Source of the DNA: Eleusine coracana subsp. coracana
Taxonomy: Eukaryota; Streptophyta; Magnoliopsida; Poales; Poaceae
Length of the DNA stretch: 64,000 nucleotides
NCBI GenBank assembly: GCA_032690845.1
Contig: CM064426.1
Span: 41,038,101 to 41,102,100, forward strand
Direction: 5' to 3'
Shown here: piece by piece, positions 11,938 to 23,083 of the stretch
How the letters are laid out: each line of letters starts with the position of its first letter
How positions within the stretch are numbered: position 1 is the stretch's first letter
Notes under the pieces: generated by a model
Seen by the model: the letters and a program-made list of their open reading frames with translations, nothing else
Told to the model about the DNA's origin: nothing
The model's database searches: none
Translations under genes and position numbers: made by a program

Positions 11938-12600
11938 TCAGATCATGCCTTTATTATTTTGTTGAGCTTCTTTAATTTCACTAAGAAGACTAGAAGTGAG
12001 CTGAATATTAGTGAGGGATCCATTTTCCAGTCTCTTATAATCAAGCTTCCAGAAATTCTTGCAAGAAAGATCGGAGGGTTGGTTTATAAATAAAGAGATG
12101 CAATGACAATGAGCTTTCCGACTCAAGGCATTGGCAACAACATTCACATTGCATGGATGATAAGAACTTCCATATTGTAATCTTTGATCAATTCAAGCCA
12201 TATTTGTTGCCTCATGTCCAGATTGGGTTGGGTGAAAATATACTTGAGGCTTTTGTGATCAGTATAAATATTGCAATGGTTTCCAAGAAGATAATGGCGC
12301 CAAATCTTTAGAGCATGCACAACTGCGGTAAGCTCCAACATGAGTTGGATAATTTTCCTCATGATGCTTCAATTGCTGAGAGGCATATGCAATGACTCGG
12401 CCTTCTTGCATAAGCACACAACCGAGACCAATGCGAGAAGCATCACAATAGACATCAAAACTTTTAGTGATATCCGGTTGAACAAGAATTAGTGTTGTAG
12501 TGAGAAGGGTCTTCAAAGTTTGGAATGCTTGTTCACACTCTTCAGACCACACAAATTTGGCATCTTTCCTTAAGAGCTCAGTCATGGGCTTAGCAACCTA
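11938..12600 (-). pseudogene. RNase H of the Tekay-type element, frameshifted
   Basis: The first half (12259-12585) shows FDVYCDASRIGLGCVLMQ and YASQQLK. The second half, in another frame (12144-12362), shows ELTAVVHALKIWRHYL and NIYTDHKSLKYI. The end reads VVANALSRK, where the family has a catalytic Asp in place of this Asn, a change explained by one G-to-A transition. Confidence 0.8.
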
Positions 12601-13237
12601 AGAAAAATTTTCAATGAACTGGCAGTAATAACCCGCAAGTTCAAGGAAGCTTGGAATGTCAGTAATATTCTAGGCCTGCTTCCAACTGAGAACGTCTTTC
12701 ACTTTACTTGGATCTACAACAACACCCTTCTCTGAAAGGACATGACCAAGAAAAGATACCTCCTTTAACCAAAATTCACATTTCGAGAATTTGGCATAGA
12801 GACGGTTTTTACGGAGCTTCTCTAGAACCACTCGGAGATGTTCACCATGATATTCTTCATTCTTGGAGAAAATAAGGATATCATCAATAAAGATCACCAC
12901 AGATATGTCGAGCTCTTCAAAGAATATTGAATTTATCAAGTACATGAAATACACTGGTGCATTGGTAAGACCAAACGACATCACCGTGTATTCATATGAA
13001 CCATATTGAATAGTGAAGGCGGTCTTTGGGATATTTCCCTTCCGAATTTTGATTTGATGATAACCCAATCTAAGATCAATTTTGGAGAAAACTTGAGCAC
13101 CAGCTAGTTGATTAAATAAAATATCAATTTGAGGAAGAGGATATTTATTTTTGATGGTGACTGCATTGAGAGGTTGATAATCCACACACATCCTCACAGT
13201 ATGATCCTTCTTCTCCACAAAGAGAGCCGGGCATCCC
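12601..13237 (-). pseudogene. Reverse transcriptase of the Tekay-type element, main part
   Basis: Contains WGCPALFVEKKDHTVRMCVDY, FSKIDLRLGYHQI, MSFGLTNAP and the polymerase box VIFIDDILIFSK with both Asp residues kept, followed by FLGHVLSEKG. The N-terminus is cut at about 13237, exactly where the family has a Ser-Pro-Trp-Gly junction; the missing upstream part is at 14063-14196. Confidence 0.88.
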
Positions 13238-14062
13238 CAAAATAACCGTAGAAGAAAAAGAAAGGAGGTTGCTACAATTGTGGCAAATCTGGGACACCCA
13301 TGCTGTTTATTTACCAACAAACTCTATTTTGCATATTTCATTCTCACATTGTGAAATCCCTTCTGATCTTTCGATCAGTGGAATTGAGTGGAAGACTTGT
13401 CTTACTCACTCCCATTAGGAAAACCTATGACACTAAAAAGTCAGAAGAGTGAGAGCGAATGGAAGAATTTGAATGAGCTGAGAGAGTTGTGTAGCCGCCG
13501 GGGGTACTATTTGGGGACAACTTGCATGAAGAAGAAAGATGATAAGGTGACAACAGTGTTAGAAGTACAACTGCCATAATTGCGTGTCACAAGAAGTGCA
13601 ATTGACAAGAACACAAAAGAGGCAAAAGGAAAGCTCTGCTTCCCTTGTTATGTCAGAAGCAAAACCAGTGAATACCTGGTTCGGTACTCCTACTTCCAGC
13701 AAAGGGAAATCGAAAAGATAGTGGATGAATAGTTGCAGCAGGGCTTCGCTCCTCAACTAGCCCCTATGTATCGCCTATCCTCTTGGTCAAGAAGAAGGAC
13801 AGGAGCTGGAGGCTCTGTGTCTACTATAGAGCTCTCAATACACAAACTGTGAAGAACCGGTATCCCATTCCACTGACAGATGATCTCCTTGACCAATTGC
13901 GTGTTGCCACCATTATCTCAAAAATGGATCTCGGGATACCACCAGATCAAGATGGAAGAGAAGGATGTGTATAAGACTGCATTCAAGACACACCAAGGCC
14001 ATTTTGAATACAAGGTCATGCCATTTGGTCTGACCAACGCACCGGCCATGTTCAACAATTTG
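13238..14062 (+). mobile_element. Foreign gypsy fragment inserted inside the Tekay RT
   Basis: About 825 bp separates two pieces of one RT. On the plus strand, in opposite sense to the host RT, it encodes part of a different gypsy pol: WRLCVYYRALNTQTVKNRYP at about 13804-13863, then KMDL, GYHQIKMEEKDVYKTAF and KVMPFGLTNAPAMF in a second frame up to about 14055. Its left end contains a CYNCGKSG zinc-knuckle-like start (about 13272). It has no LTR and I see no target duplication, so it looks like filler copied in during break repair rather than a transposed unit. The stretch 13320-13680 is not recognisable. Confidence 0.6.
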
Positions 14063-14196
14063 ATGGGTGGGGAGGTCGGTTGATAAAATTCCTTCTCCAA
14101 TAAATCTTTAAGTTGTACTTTCATGATAGCAAGCTCTTCTGGTGACATCCGATAAGGCCGTTTAGAGATAGGGGCTGCTACGGTTCAAGCTCGATG
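14063..14196 (-). pseudogene. N-terminal RT fragment of the Tekay-type element
   Basis: The minus strand reads PISKRPYRMSPEELAIMKVQ, then LKDLLEKEFYQPTSPP, the usual start of chromovirus RT. It joins in sense to WGCPALF at about 13235 across the inserted block. The outer end abuts the Copia LTR at 14197. Confidence 0.8.
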
Positions 14197-15632
14197 TGTA
14201 AGGACCGAAGGCGTACCGAGAGGGGGGGGGGGTGAATCGGTAATCCGCTCATGAATCCAAATACTTGAATTTCGCTACTCAAGTCTAACAAGATAAGGAA
14301 ACCTAAACAATTCTAATAGGCCAAGACCCTACACATGCTAGTGTTCATATAAGATAAAATACGGAAGATAGTCACACTAGCCTATGCAAGCCACAAGTCA
14401 CCCTACTCACTAGAGCACACAAATGCGGAATAGTAAAGAGAGGGTCAAGGAATGCTCATGATTTTTTTCCCAAGGTCTTGGAAGGATGGTGCCTTCCCCT
14501 AATCCTTGTTGGACCACTCCCACCGGAGTCCCGGTCCCTCCCACCACCAAGAGGAGTTCTTGCCCACGATCCCGCAATCACTCCTTGAGTGAAGACATGG
14601 TGTGCGTCACCGCTGCACGAAGCACAAGCTCGCCTCCCTCGAGAACTTGTTGGACTCCCCGAGCTAGCACGGGCGCTGACTAGCGATGCCCCTTCCAACG
14701 GCGGGCTCAAACCGTGAAAAAACGTGTGATAGCCTTCACAACCGATCACGATAGGCTCGATCACCGACACCTAACCGGTCTAGGTCTCACCATAGACCAA
14801 GAGTAATAATCTAGATCATACCCTCAAGGACACCCTAGCCTTAGATGTGCAAGATGCTCAAGATACTCTTCTCTAGCACTCTCAAGATATGCAATATCTC
14901 CTCCTAGTGCTCTCCTCTTTTCCTCTTGAACCTTACCAAATGCTCTCAGGTATTCCACTGGCCAAGAGAGGTCTCCAAGACCCCAGCAACGAAGTTATAT
15001 GGGCTCCCAACCTCAAACTAGCCGTTGCTCCACGAAATTGCCTTTCTGGACATACTGACCGGACTGTCCGGTCACTGCCTGACCGGACTATCCGGTCACT
15101 CTGGTAACGTCTCGCCCAGCCATTAGCTCACCTATCCAGGCAAGATCTTGTACTGACCGGACTAGCCGGTCACTGGTACGGACCGTCCGGTCCACTTTCT
15201 CTCTCCATTCCAGGAAGGTCCGCAAACTGCATCCTCTCAGCAGACCAGACCGTTCGGTCTGTATGGAGTCTCCTACAAACAGAATCCTTGCTCCTTGCGC
15301 TAAGTCCTGTAAAACTCCCATAGTGACCGTTCAGTCCGGTCTCCACTGACCCCTCTGTCCGGTCTCTATGTCCAGAAGCTGAAACTTCTCATCCTCGCTT
15401 GACTTCGTTTCCCGGCTTCTCCGAACAGCTCCTTGGCTTCTGCACTATCACCTAGTGCCTGTGATTTCACCGAGCAACCTTGCACATCATCGACTAGACA
15501 TGATCTAAGAGAATGACCTAGACCCCCTGGATAGTCCAGTTTTTCCTATGGACTCAAAGCCCTAACAACTACTCAAGTGTTTCAAACACTTGCACCATAG
15601 CTTGTTCTCCACTTTGATCCATCTCCATCAAC
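14197..15632 (-). repeat. 3' LTR of the minus Copia element, 5' part missing
   Basis: The plus strand begins TGTAAGGACCGAAGG, matching the LTR edge at 23084. Its interior is the reverse complement of the partner LTRs, including the block around the start of transcription (minus-strand CATATAAC at about 14994-15001) and ACCGGAC palindromes at 15058-15072, 15082-15096 and 15156-15170. Similarity ends at about 15632, roughly 200 bp short of the partner's LTR start. Bases 14222-14232 are a G run. The preceding five bases CGATG (14192-14196) would be the target duplication, but no second copy is found. Confidence 0.85.
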
Positions 15633-16167
15633 CACTACTTAATTGAAAAACTTTAATGAATAACCGGACTAAACAAGCTACACAAAGATTGAGAGGAACC
15701 ATAACAACATATGAGAGAAACGCATAAGGTCCTACCCAATCAAACATCATCTAGAGATATACGGAAAAGAGTGAAGAGCATACTCTAGATGAAACATGCA
15801 TGCATGTCATGACAATATATTGAATGAACGCATAAGGACATGCAATGCAAGGCGTAAATGATGAGATGCAACAAGTTAGCATGGCAATGCATAAGAATTA
15901 AAAACAAGCATTCACCATCATGATATCATACACAGGCATACAAGATAATCAATAAATATAAGAACTGCATATGAAAGGAAATAAACCAAGTGAGATCAGA
16001 ATGAGTTAAACATAAGCAAATGAAATCCATGACTCATCATAATCCACGAACAACGAATAACTCCTCAAAATAAGAACCAAATGGTCTATCTCCCAAAACC
16101 TCATAGCTCCCCCTAGATACAAGCTACTCTCGATCGTAACAAGATCACACTCCCACTCCCCCTAGAC
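15633..16167 (-). other. Post-ORF spacer with GGGGGAG motifs
   Basis: About 535 bp of AT-rich non-coding sequence. At its inner end the minus strand repeats GGGGGAG (near 16100-16190), a motif also repeated in the spacer of the plus-strand partner (30520-31165). Such runs are common between the last ORF and 3' LTR in grass Copia elements; one normally acts as the polypurine tract, but none directly abuts this LTR. Confidence 0.6.
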
Positions 16168-18620
16168 CTAATGTCTTCTCCCCCTTTGGCAACAAGCACC
16201 AAAAAGCCAAAAAGGTGGGAAAAGATGAACATATAAGCGCTCGTGGTCGAAGGAAGGTGCAGCGACGTCCTCTATGGGCTCTACTCCTGGCTGTTGCTGA
16301 GGTGGATCCTGCTGTGCTCCCTGAGCCTGTGCCGCCTGGGCATCCAGCTGCTCAAAGAAACCAAGGTCTACAGGCAATTTAGACCCATTATCCTGTGCTG
16401 TTGTAGTGATTGTGGCAGTCTCCTGAGCTGAAGTCTGGAGTAGTACAAGGTCTGCCACGTCCTGCTGAGGGAAACCTCCACGGACAAGATCCTCTACTGC
16501 CTGAGTAGTAAGAGTGGAAACTGTGGCAGTAAGAGGTAGAGTTGAAGCTGTAGCTGTCTCTGGAGCGGTCTGGGAGTCTGCACGAGTAGTGTGGACTATG
16601 TCCGAGAACAGACTCCTGACCGGTATGTGCTGTAAGCTAGAGTGTCCTGCCATCTGCGAGTTCGACGAGTGTGAGGGTGAAACAAACAACGCTGACATAG
16701 AGAAGGCTGACACAAGAGAGAGTTGTGCTGAAGAGAAAGTCTGTCCTACTCCCCCTGTCAGTAAGACCCCTGAGAGTGACAGTCCGCTGGACTGTGCTAT
16801 CATCAAAGTTGTGAAGGGTCCTGGCTGCTGACTAGCCAGCCTCTGAGTAAGCTCTGTCATCTGAGTCACTAGAGCGGAGACAAGGGTCATCTGCTGACGC
16901 TGAAGCTCTGCCTGTCCTCTGATAAGCTCCATCATCTGACGTCTGTCCTTTAACACACTCTGTATAAACTCACCCAACCATCCTGCAAGTGTTGTCACTG
17001 TGACAGTGTCCTCAGACTACGAACCTTTCGGCTGGGGAGGCGCTCCTGTGCTGGTTGACTCAGGAATCACCGTCTCTGGCTGAGCTACCTGCTCGTGAAG
17101 TACCGGTGATTCCTGCTTCTCCTCTCCTATGTGCTGGCTGGAGGTAGATTGGGATCCCCTGGGGACTCTAGGTGAGTAGCTGGTGGTCACCTCAGGGAAA
17201 GCGTCGTACTGCTCCTCCGTCACTAGGCCCATCCTCCTCAAGAGATAACAAATATAGGGCCCGTAGACCAAGTGACGTCCTCCAACCCTCTAAGAAATGA
17301 CCTCCTCCATCTCTCCAATGAGAAGGTCCGCCAAGTCGAAGGTCTGCCTCCTCAAGGTGGCTGCTACAACCCACTGGTGTAAAAACGTGAACTCCTCTCT
17401 GTAGCCAGACCTGGGAATGATAGTCCTGGTGACTATCGCTCTCACTACCTTGGCCTCTGCTGTGAGTCTAGCAGGGCCTCTCTCAAAACCTGGAGTGTGG
17501 GGAGGTGGGAAAGCAATCAACACAAGGTCGTCTGAAGGCAGCTTCCCTCCTTGAGGTCTGCGAGGTGGCTCCAGTGTACCGTAAGCACTCCTGTAGAGCT
17601 GAAAGTCTGAAGCAAGGAGTCCTAGGTTGGCGATTAGATCCTGCCTGGTGACTCACTATGGCTGCCCTCTGAACAAGAACTAGAACTCTGAGCGGTCTCT
17701 GGCAACCCACAGCGTCGCGTAGAAGTCGAGGACCACGTCCTCCCTGAACCTGAGTGGAGCAGTGACTAGATCAGCTAGTCCTGGCAGGTACGAGAAGTAC
17801 TGCTCCATGTCTGTGCCCGTGACCCTCCTAATGGCCTGGTAGGTGGTGTACTGCTATGGAACAAGCACCCTGTCTCTGGTCCTCTAGGCCACACAACGTC
17901 TCAGGCCCTCTCCTATCCTACTCTGGAGCACCGTCCAGTACCTCTCTCCGACAGCGGGTTCTCGAAGAACTGGCACCCACTGCTCGAAGGACACGAACCG
18001 AAGTACCTTAAGGTCTTTTGTAGGAACCTTGAGGATGTCCAGCTCTCCGGCTGCCTGTACCAGTCTCTGCAGCCTCCTCGTGCACACCTCATAGGTGCAC
18101 CTCGGGTCTCCTGCCCGGTGAGCTATCCTCTAGGGAACAGTCTGCTCTGGCTCCTCCTCTAACTCCTCCTCTCAACCAGCTCCTCAGACTCAGACTCTGA
18201 GGACTCCTCCTCTCCAGTCTCCTCCTCCTCAGACTCCTCCTCCTACTGCCTGGAGGATCCCTAATCCACAGTTCTCGACGATCTCCCCTGACGAAAAATC
18301 GGAGTACGCTGCGGCCACGACAGTGGCACAACTCCGACTGCTAGAGGTGCAGTCCTTTGCCTGGTGCTCCTCCTCAGACCCTGGTCCTCAGCTGGCTGGC
18401 TGATCCTCAAACGGGACCCAGGTGTCCTGCGTGATTGCTCCATGGCGTCCAAGTGCTAAGCCAACCTCCGGGCTCTCTTTGACTCTGGATCCAGTCTCGA
18501 TCTCTTCTTGGTCTTGGGTTTCTTAGACAACTTCCCCTTGCCCTTATCCTGTCCTGACCCTGCCATCTCTGACTGCTGCTCTGCTGTCACTGCACGCACA
18601 TAGGTGTAGATGGGATAAGC
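16168..18620 (-). pseudogene. Large ORF in the env position, broken mostly by TAG codons
   Basis: A start is likely near 18570 (MAGSGQDKGKGKLSKKPKTK), a basic nuclear-signal-like N-terminus, followed by a Glu/Ser-rich acidic stretch (18120-18240) where the frame changes. From 18132 to 16168 one frame is continuous apart from TAG at 18130, 17884, 17854, 17680, 17656, 17290 and 17017 and a TGA at 17653. Recognisable text includes VLDFYATLWVARDRSEF, FTFLHQWVVAATL and VYGPYICYLLRRMG, resembling the putative plant transposon protein family found in plant retroelements. A C-terminal coiled coil (ELIRGQAELQRQQMTL) and a Gln/Ala/Thr-rich tail follow. No transmembrane segment is evident, so envelope function is not supported. 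Its role is unknown. Confidence 0.6.
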
Positions 18621-19556
18621 ATAGAGTCCTAATACATCTATAAGCAAAGCACCTCTAGGAAAGAATGCACAATAGAAATCCTAGAACTGAATAAAGGACA
18701 TGATCACTAGACAATTATGCAAAGTAACAACAGTGATCATCGACTATATGTGGCTGGTGCGAGTCATCTAGTCTACAGTCAAAAAATGGCAATTTATCTA
18801 ACTGCAGACTAAACAAGAGACAAACCCTAGAATTGCAATTATAGATCATCAAAGAAATAATTGCATCCCAGATTGAGCCAATTAATTAACTAATGCAACT
18901 AAAGATTGGAATTTGGCCTAATTTCATTAATTAACTAAATTGCTTAGAATTCAGGGCATACAATGATGAATGGAGTGAATGGCACAATACCCTAGGGGAA
19001 GTCGACACACTGAGATCAAAGGAACACCAAGAGAACTCTCCGATCACCGAGAAACTCGAACTTTGGTTTGCTGATAATGGAGGTGGGGGGGAGGGACTCG
19101 GCTCTGGTCGTGCACGCGCGCAAGGTGGAGAGGCGACGGTGCTGGCGGCGGCTCTGTGCACGGGTGGAGGTGGCGGCGAATAGGCAAGACGGTAGCGGCG
19201 GCTGCTGGAGGCGCGCGGCGGCAGGTGCAAGAGCTGGTGCAGGCGCACGGCGACGGGGGCGAGAGCTGGTGCAGGCGCGCGGGGCGACCAGGTGTGGCGG
19301 CGCGGCGGCTGTGCACAAGGGGCGAGGCGGCGGCGCACGGTGGCGGCGGCGTGCTGGTCGAGTGGCAGTGGTGCAAGGGGAGGCTCGATGGCGACGACGA
19401 TGGTGACGACGCAAACTCGGCGTCGCGAGTGGAATAGGGAAGAGACCAAAAGGTCTGACGCCCCTTTGACCTAGGTCAAAAATGGATTGAACGGCCGAGA
19501 TCAACACGGAATAGATCAATGGCTCAGGATCTAGAGCAGCATCGCACGATCAACAG
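18621..19556 (-). other. Intron-like and GC-rich leader upstream of the env-position ORF
   Basis: On the minus strand a very GC-rich block (about 19040-19440) is followed by AT-rich sequence (18620-18990) that ends in a GCGTGCAG acceptor-like site about 30 bp before the ORF start. This is the shape of a plant 5' untranslated exon plus leader intron. Long ORFs on both strands of the GC block (Ala/Arg/Pro/His-rich) are compositional and are not called as genes. The block may be captured host DNA or an internal leader. Confidence 0.4.
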
Positions 19557-19860
19557 TAGTGACCGGACTGTCCGCTCACTAGACCGGACTGTCCGGTCAC
19601 TTCGGGGATTCTAAAAATCAGAATTTTGGAGAACCAGAACTGGTGCAGACCGGATGGTCCAGTCTTTAGGAGGGTTTTGTCTGGTCTCCATTTTCTTCTT
19701 CCCTGAAGCACTGTGCATTGCTCCACAGATCGAACTGTATGGTCATATGACCGGACTGTACGGTCACTACCAGGATTTTGCTAAATCAAGGATTTTCTCA
19801 ATTTTCCAAGTTCCCTCGCTAAACACACAAAAGAACACCGCACTTGGAATATAGAGGGAA
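19557..19860 (-). promoter_or_regulatory. Internal cluster of ACCGGAC-N-GTCCGGT palindromes
   Basis: Copies lie at 19562-19576 (one mismatch), 19583-19597 (perfect arms) and 19750-19764 (one mismatch), with weaker ones near 19652. The same motif fills the promoter-proximal part of both Copia LTRs, yet this cluster lies inside the element, upstream of the GC-rich leader and ORF. It could be an internal promoter or a leftover LTR piece. No clear TATA box follows it. Confidence 0.5.
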
Positions 19861-20607
19861 CTCTCAAACACTCATTTTCAAATAGTGGCACTCTATGGCC
19901 TCATAGTTTTTGCAAATGCCAAATGAAAGATCGAGCAAATAAGAACCAAGGAAAATGAAGAACCAAAGGGTATGTATGAGCCTTAGTCCATGAACCGCGC
20001 GAGTAGATTTAACCTCGGAGTTCATAAGAGCTTGCTCAATGGGCATGAAGCACAATCCTTTCCTTTGGTCACATTTACGGAGATGTAATCTCATATAGAG
20101 CATGAGGCACAAATATCTCCAAATGTGACAAGCTTCCTTTGTGTTTCCTATATGATGCATGCAACAAGCAATTTACATATGCAATGAAAGTAAACATGCC
20201 ATGTGAATGCAAACAATATTAAGAACAAGACACAAAGGAAACCTAACAATGTCAAGTTTGATCCCCTCCCAAGCTTACTCACTATAAGCCATGCCCTTGC
20301 CTTGAGAGAAATCAAACAACCATCTCAAGCACTTCCCCTTGCTTATAGCTATCTTGGATAGGTTAGACATTGACTAATTTTTATATATTTTTCTTTTAGT
20401 TATTTACACATGCATGGATGCAAAGCATACTAGTCACAAAGGAGTCCTAAATACCATGCAATGCAAGAGAAAGAAAAAACACACTACGACTACTAAGAAC
20501 TAACACGGTTACCTCCCTCATGAATAGATAGGTCATTGAGGTCCATGTTACTTGTGGTGGACTTCACATGATCTTCATGAAAGAACTCGGTCCACCACCA
20601 CCACCAT
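19861..20607 (-). other. Post-pol-like spacer directly behind gag
   Basis: About 20000-20060 matches, in reverse complement, the partner's sequence at about 30385-30460, which lies after the partner's RNase H. Joining gag to this region marks the deletion that removed pol. The interval 20240-20600 is AT-rich without a recognisable gene. Confidence 0.6.
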
Positions 20608-23030
20608 CTAGGTCTTGTTCTTGGGCACCCACTTGTACGTAGCCGGTCTCTCAAGATAAACAATGCACTTAGGCACCCATATGCTCTTGACCTTCCTCTT
20701 CTTGTTTGGTGGTCCTAAAGCCTTGGCTTTCACCTTGCCATCCTTGTTCCTAAAAAGCTTGAAATATGTGTTCTCATAGAACAAGTTAGCATTAGGCAAA
20801 ATAATGGAATTTCTCACCATGGGACAATCCTTGGTGGTGTGGCCATCCTTGCAACACCTCTCGCAATAGTAGTCGTCGGCGAGAAGGGGTTTGATCCATG
20901 CGGGGATGGAATCACTCGTCCCTATGATGTTGATGGCGGGGGATATGAGCCAAGTCCACGGTGGGAGACATTGTTCATAAGGTTCCTCCCAAGGATCTCC
21001 TTGTGGATTGCTCTACCTCGTGTGAGCCTCTCAAAGCCGTCCATCACCATCTTCCTCTCTTCCTTGAGCTTGTGATATTCCTTCAAAACAAGTGGCTCAA
21101 GAGAAGAAACCTCAACCAAGGTGGTTAGTTTATCACACATCATAGAAGCATCATTCTTAGATGGACTAGAGGAGGGAGAGGCAAGGTTCTCAACATTGAT
21201 GGCCTCATATGTGATCTCAAGAGCCTTATACTTCTCATGAAGCTCTACATGATCACCCTTGAGTTTGTCATAACTCTTGTTTAGGGTCTCATGAGATGTG
21301 ACAAGGTCCTTGAGCTCACTCTCAAGCTCACCAACACGGTCCTTAGCCAACTTACACTCTTTTCTTACCACCTGCAACATCTTTGACTTCTTGATGGCGA
21401 TGTCGCGGGCTTCCTCAAGCATGCTCCACAACTTGGCACACGTGTGCTCCTCATCATTGCTATCATCGCTGCTCTCATCCTCACTCTCCCCAAGTTGGCT
21501 CGCGGCCATGTGGCACGTGGGAGGTGGAGGAAGAGCTCGTGGAGGTGTAGTCTTGATCATGGATAGACCGGCCACTTCTTCATCACTTGAGGAAGAGGAC
21601 TCATCACTTGAATTGTCGCTTGTCCACTCTCCAACAAGTGCCTTGCGAGAGAACTTCTTCTTGTAGTCTTGAGCTTTGCCTTTGCCTTTGCTCTTCTCTT
21701 TGTTGAAGTATCTCTTCTTCTTGTGCTTGGCCTTGGGATCTTCTTCTTCTTCTTCACTTGAATCTTGTGACTTGAATGCTTCTTTCTTGGGCTTTGGGCA
21801 CTCTCGAACAAAGTGATTCTTTGAGCCATGTCGAAGCTTGAGATTGGCAGTAAATATATAGGGCTACGTCGAGACTAAAAACTACGATGGTAACACAAGA
21901 CGATGAGTTATATAGGTTCGGGCCCTCTTGTTGAGAGTAAAAACCCTACGTCCTGTGTTCTATGTATTGTATTGATGTTGTGAAACTTGTGTCGTGTCTG
22001 TTCTTGTTGTTGTTGTCTCAGGGGGGTACCCTGCCGCCTTATATATCTGGTCGGCAGGGGGATACATGAAGAGTCCTAGTCGTAATCCACAAGGATTTAT
22101 ATAGAAAGTCTATCTCTAAATGCCTTGTGCTCCAAGCCGAGTTGGTCGGCTTCCTTGTTGCTATAGTACCCGGTCGGCTACCGACTTAGTCTTGTCTGAG
22201 GATACACGTAGAGCAAGTATCCCACAAACCACAATTGAAGCACTTGTCTCTTGACTTGGAAGCAAACTTGTTCTTGAAGTTCTTCATCTTCCTCATGAGA
22301 AGAGCCAAGTCTTCGGTCAAGTCACCCTCATCATCATCTTCTTCATCTTCATCCTCAATGATCACCTTCTTCTTGTTCTTCTTGCTCTTGCTAGATTCTT
22401 GCTTGTCAGCCGATAGAGCAAGATTGGATGATTGAGGATCATCCAACCCCAATTGATAGCTCTCGAAGGCGGTGATCTTGCCAACTACTTCCTTCATGGT
22501 CTTGGTCTTGCGTCACCTTGCAAGATGAAGGTGATGATGAACTCGTACTTGGGGTCTTTGAATAGCCTTAAGAATCTTCTTATTACCTCGACAGGCTTCA
22601 TCTTGAAATCATCCCCAAGAGCATTGATATCCTCCACAAGTACATAAAAATGAGAATAAACAGTGTTAGCTCTCTCATGTGGCAATCTAGTGAAGTGATC
22701 ATACTTGTTCTTCAACACATAGTATCTTTCCTCTTTGACATCATTGGTGCCCTCATAGAGTCCTTGAATCTCAGTACAGATACCATGTGTTGTAGTACTA
22801 GCATCTAGCTGAGCAAAAACATCCTTCAAAATGCAAGCGAACAAAGCATTCTTGGCCTTAGCATTACACTTAACAAAATTAGGCTCAAGCAGGTTTACAT
22901 CCACATCGGACTCGTGAGTGACCGACCATATCTCCGGATCAATGGACTCAAGGTAGGCTTGCATGCGAGCCTTCCAATAAGCATAGTCCTCACCATTGAA
23001 TATGGGAACATTCCCCGCCTGTCCCGGCAT
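20608..23030 (-). pseudogene. Copia Gag with two zinc knuckles, interrupted by a solo LTR
   Basis: Starts at MPGQAGNVPIFNGEDYAYWK, 40 bases from the primer site, in the UBN2/Gag family (about residues 1-175). A small deletion near 22505 shifts the frame. The following part is Lys/Glu-rich. The first CCHC knuckle is split: CFNC lies at about 22235-22246 and HFVREC at about 21798-21815, with the LTR between. A long charged coiled coil (about 21075-21560) follows, then a second knuckle CERCCKDGHTTKDC near 20870. It ends at a TAG at about 20608 (..WVPKNKT), just where protease would begin in a complete element. Gag forms the particle and binds RNA. Confidence 0.85.
21824..22231 (-). mobile_element. 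Solo LTR (Tat-related) inserted in the gag zinc knuckle
   Basis: The LTR is 21829-22226 (398 bp), TG..CA, flanked by AGCCA (21824-21828) and AACCA (22227-22231), a 5-bp duplication with one G/A difference. Its internal blocks match the 5' LTR of the Tat element at 9513-9912 in the same orientation, so it is a relative of that family. Removing it and one duplication restores the CX2CX4HX4C spacing of the knuckle, which confirms the boundaries. Solo LTRs arise by recombination between the two LTRs of a full element. Confidence 0.92.
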
Positions 23031-23069
23031 CCTTACTCAAGGCGGTGAAGCCTTAAAGATGAGCACAAG

Positions 23070-23081
23070 GCTCTGATACCA
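23070..23081 (-). promoter_or_regulatory. Primer-binding site, initiator Met tRNA type
   Basis: The minus strand reads TGGTATCAGAGC two bases after the LTR end. This 12-mer is complementary to the 3' end of plant initiator tRNA-Met, the usual Copia primer. Confidence 0.95.
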
Positions 23082-23083
23082 CT

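Larger units (their letters stand above)
9913..14196 (-). mobile_element. Tekay/Del-type chromovirus (Ty3/gypsy), broken
   Basis: Minus-strand parts in order: RT start (14063-14196), RT (12601-13237), RNase H (11938-12600), integrase and chromodomain (10611-11930), 3' untranslated region, purine tract and part of the 3' LTR (9913-10177). The ATLEREDEL chromodomain end and the RT/RNase H wording place it among chromoviruses. Gag is missing: the Copia element at 14197 cuts it off. Element 1 lies in its 3' LTR, and a foreign block splits its RT. It is therefore older than both neighbours. Confidence 0.85.

Noticed and set aside
13388..13579. 63-codon plus-strand ORF
   Set aside because: No recognisable domain; it sits in filler DNA between a zinc-knuckle-like start and an RT fragment and is probably chance.
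16168..18620. True retroviral-type envelope gene
   Set aside because: No signal peptide or transmembrane segment is seen; text resembles a plant transposon-associated protein family, so only the position is env-like.
19016..19519. Long Ala/Arg/Pro/His-rich ORFs on both strands of the GC block
   Set aside because: All frames stay open because of GC-rich low complexity; no domain, start context or codon pattern favours any of them.
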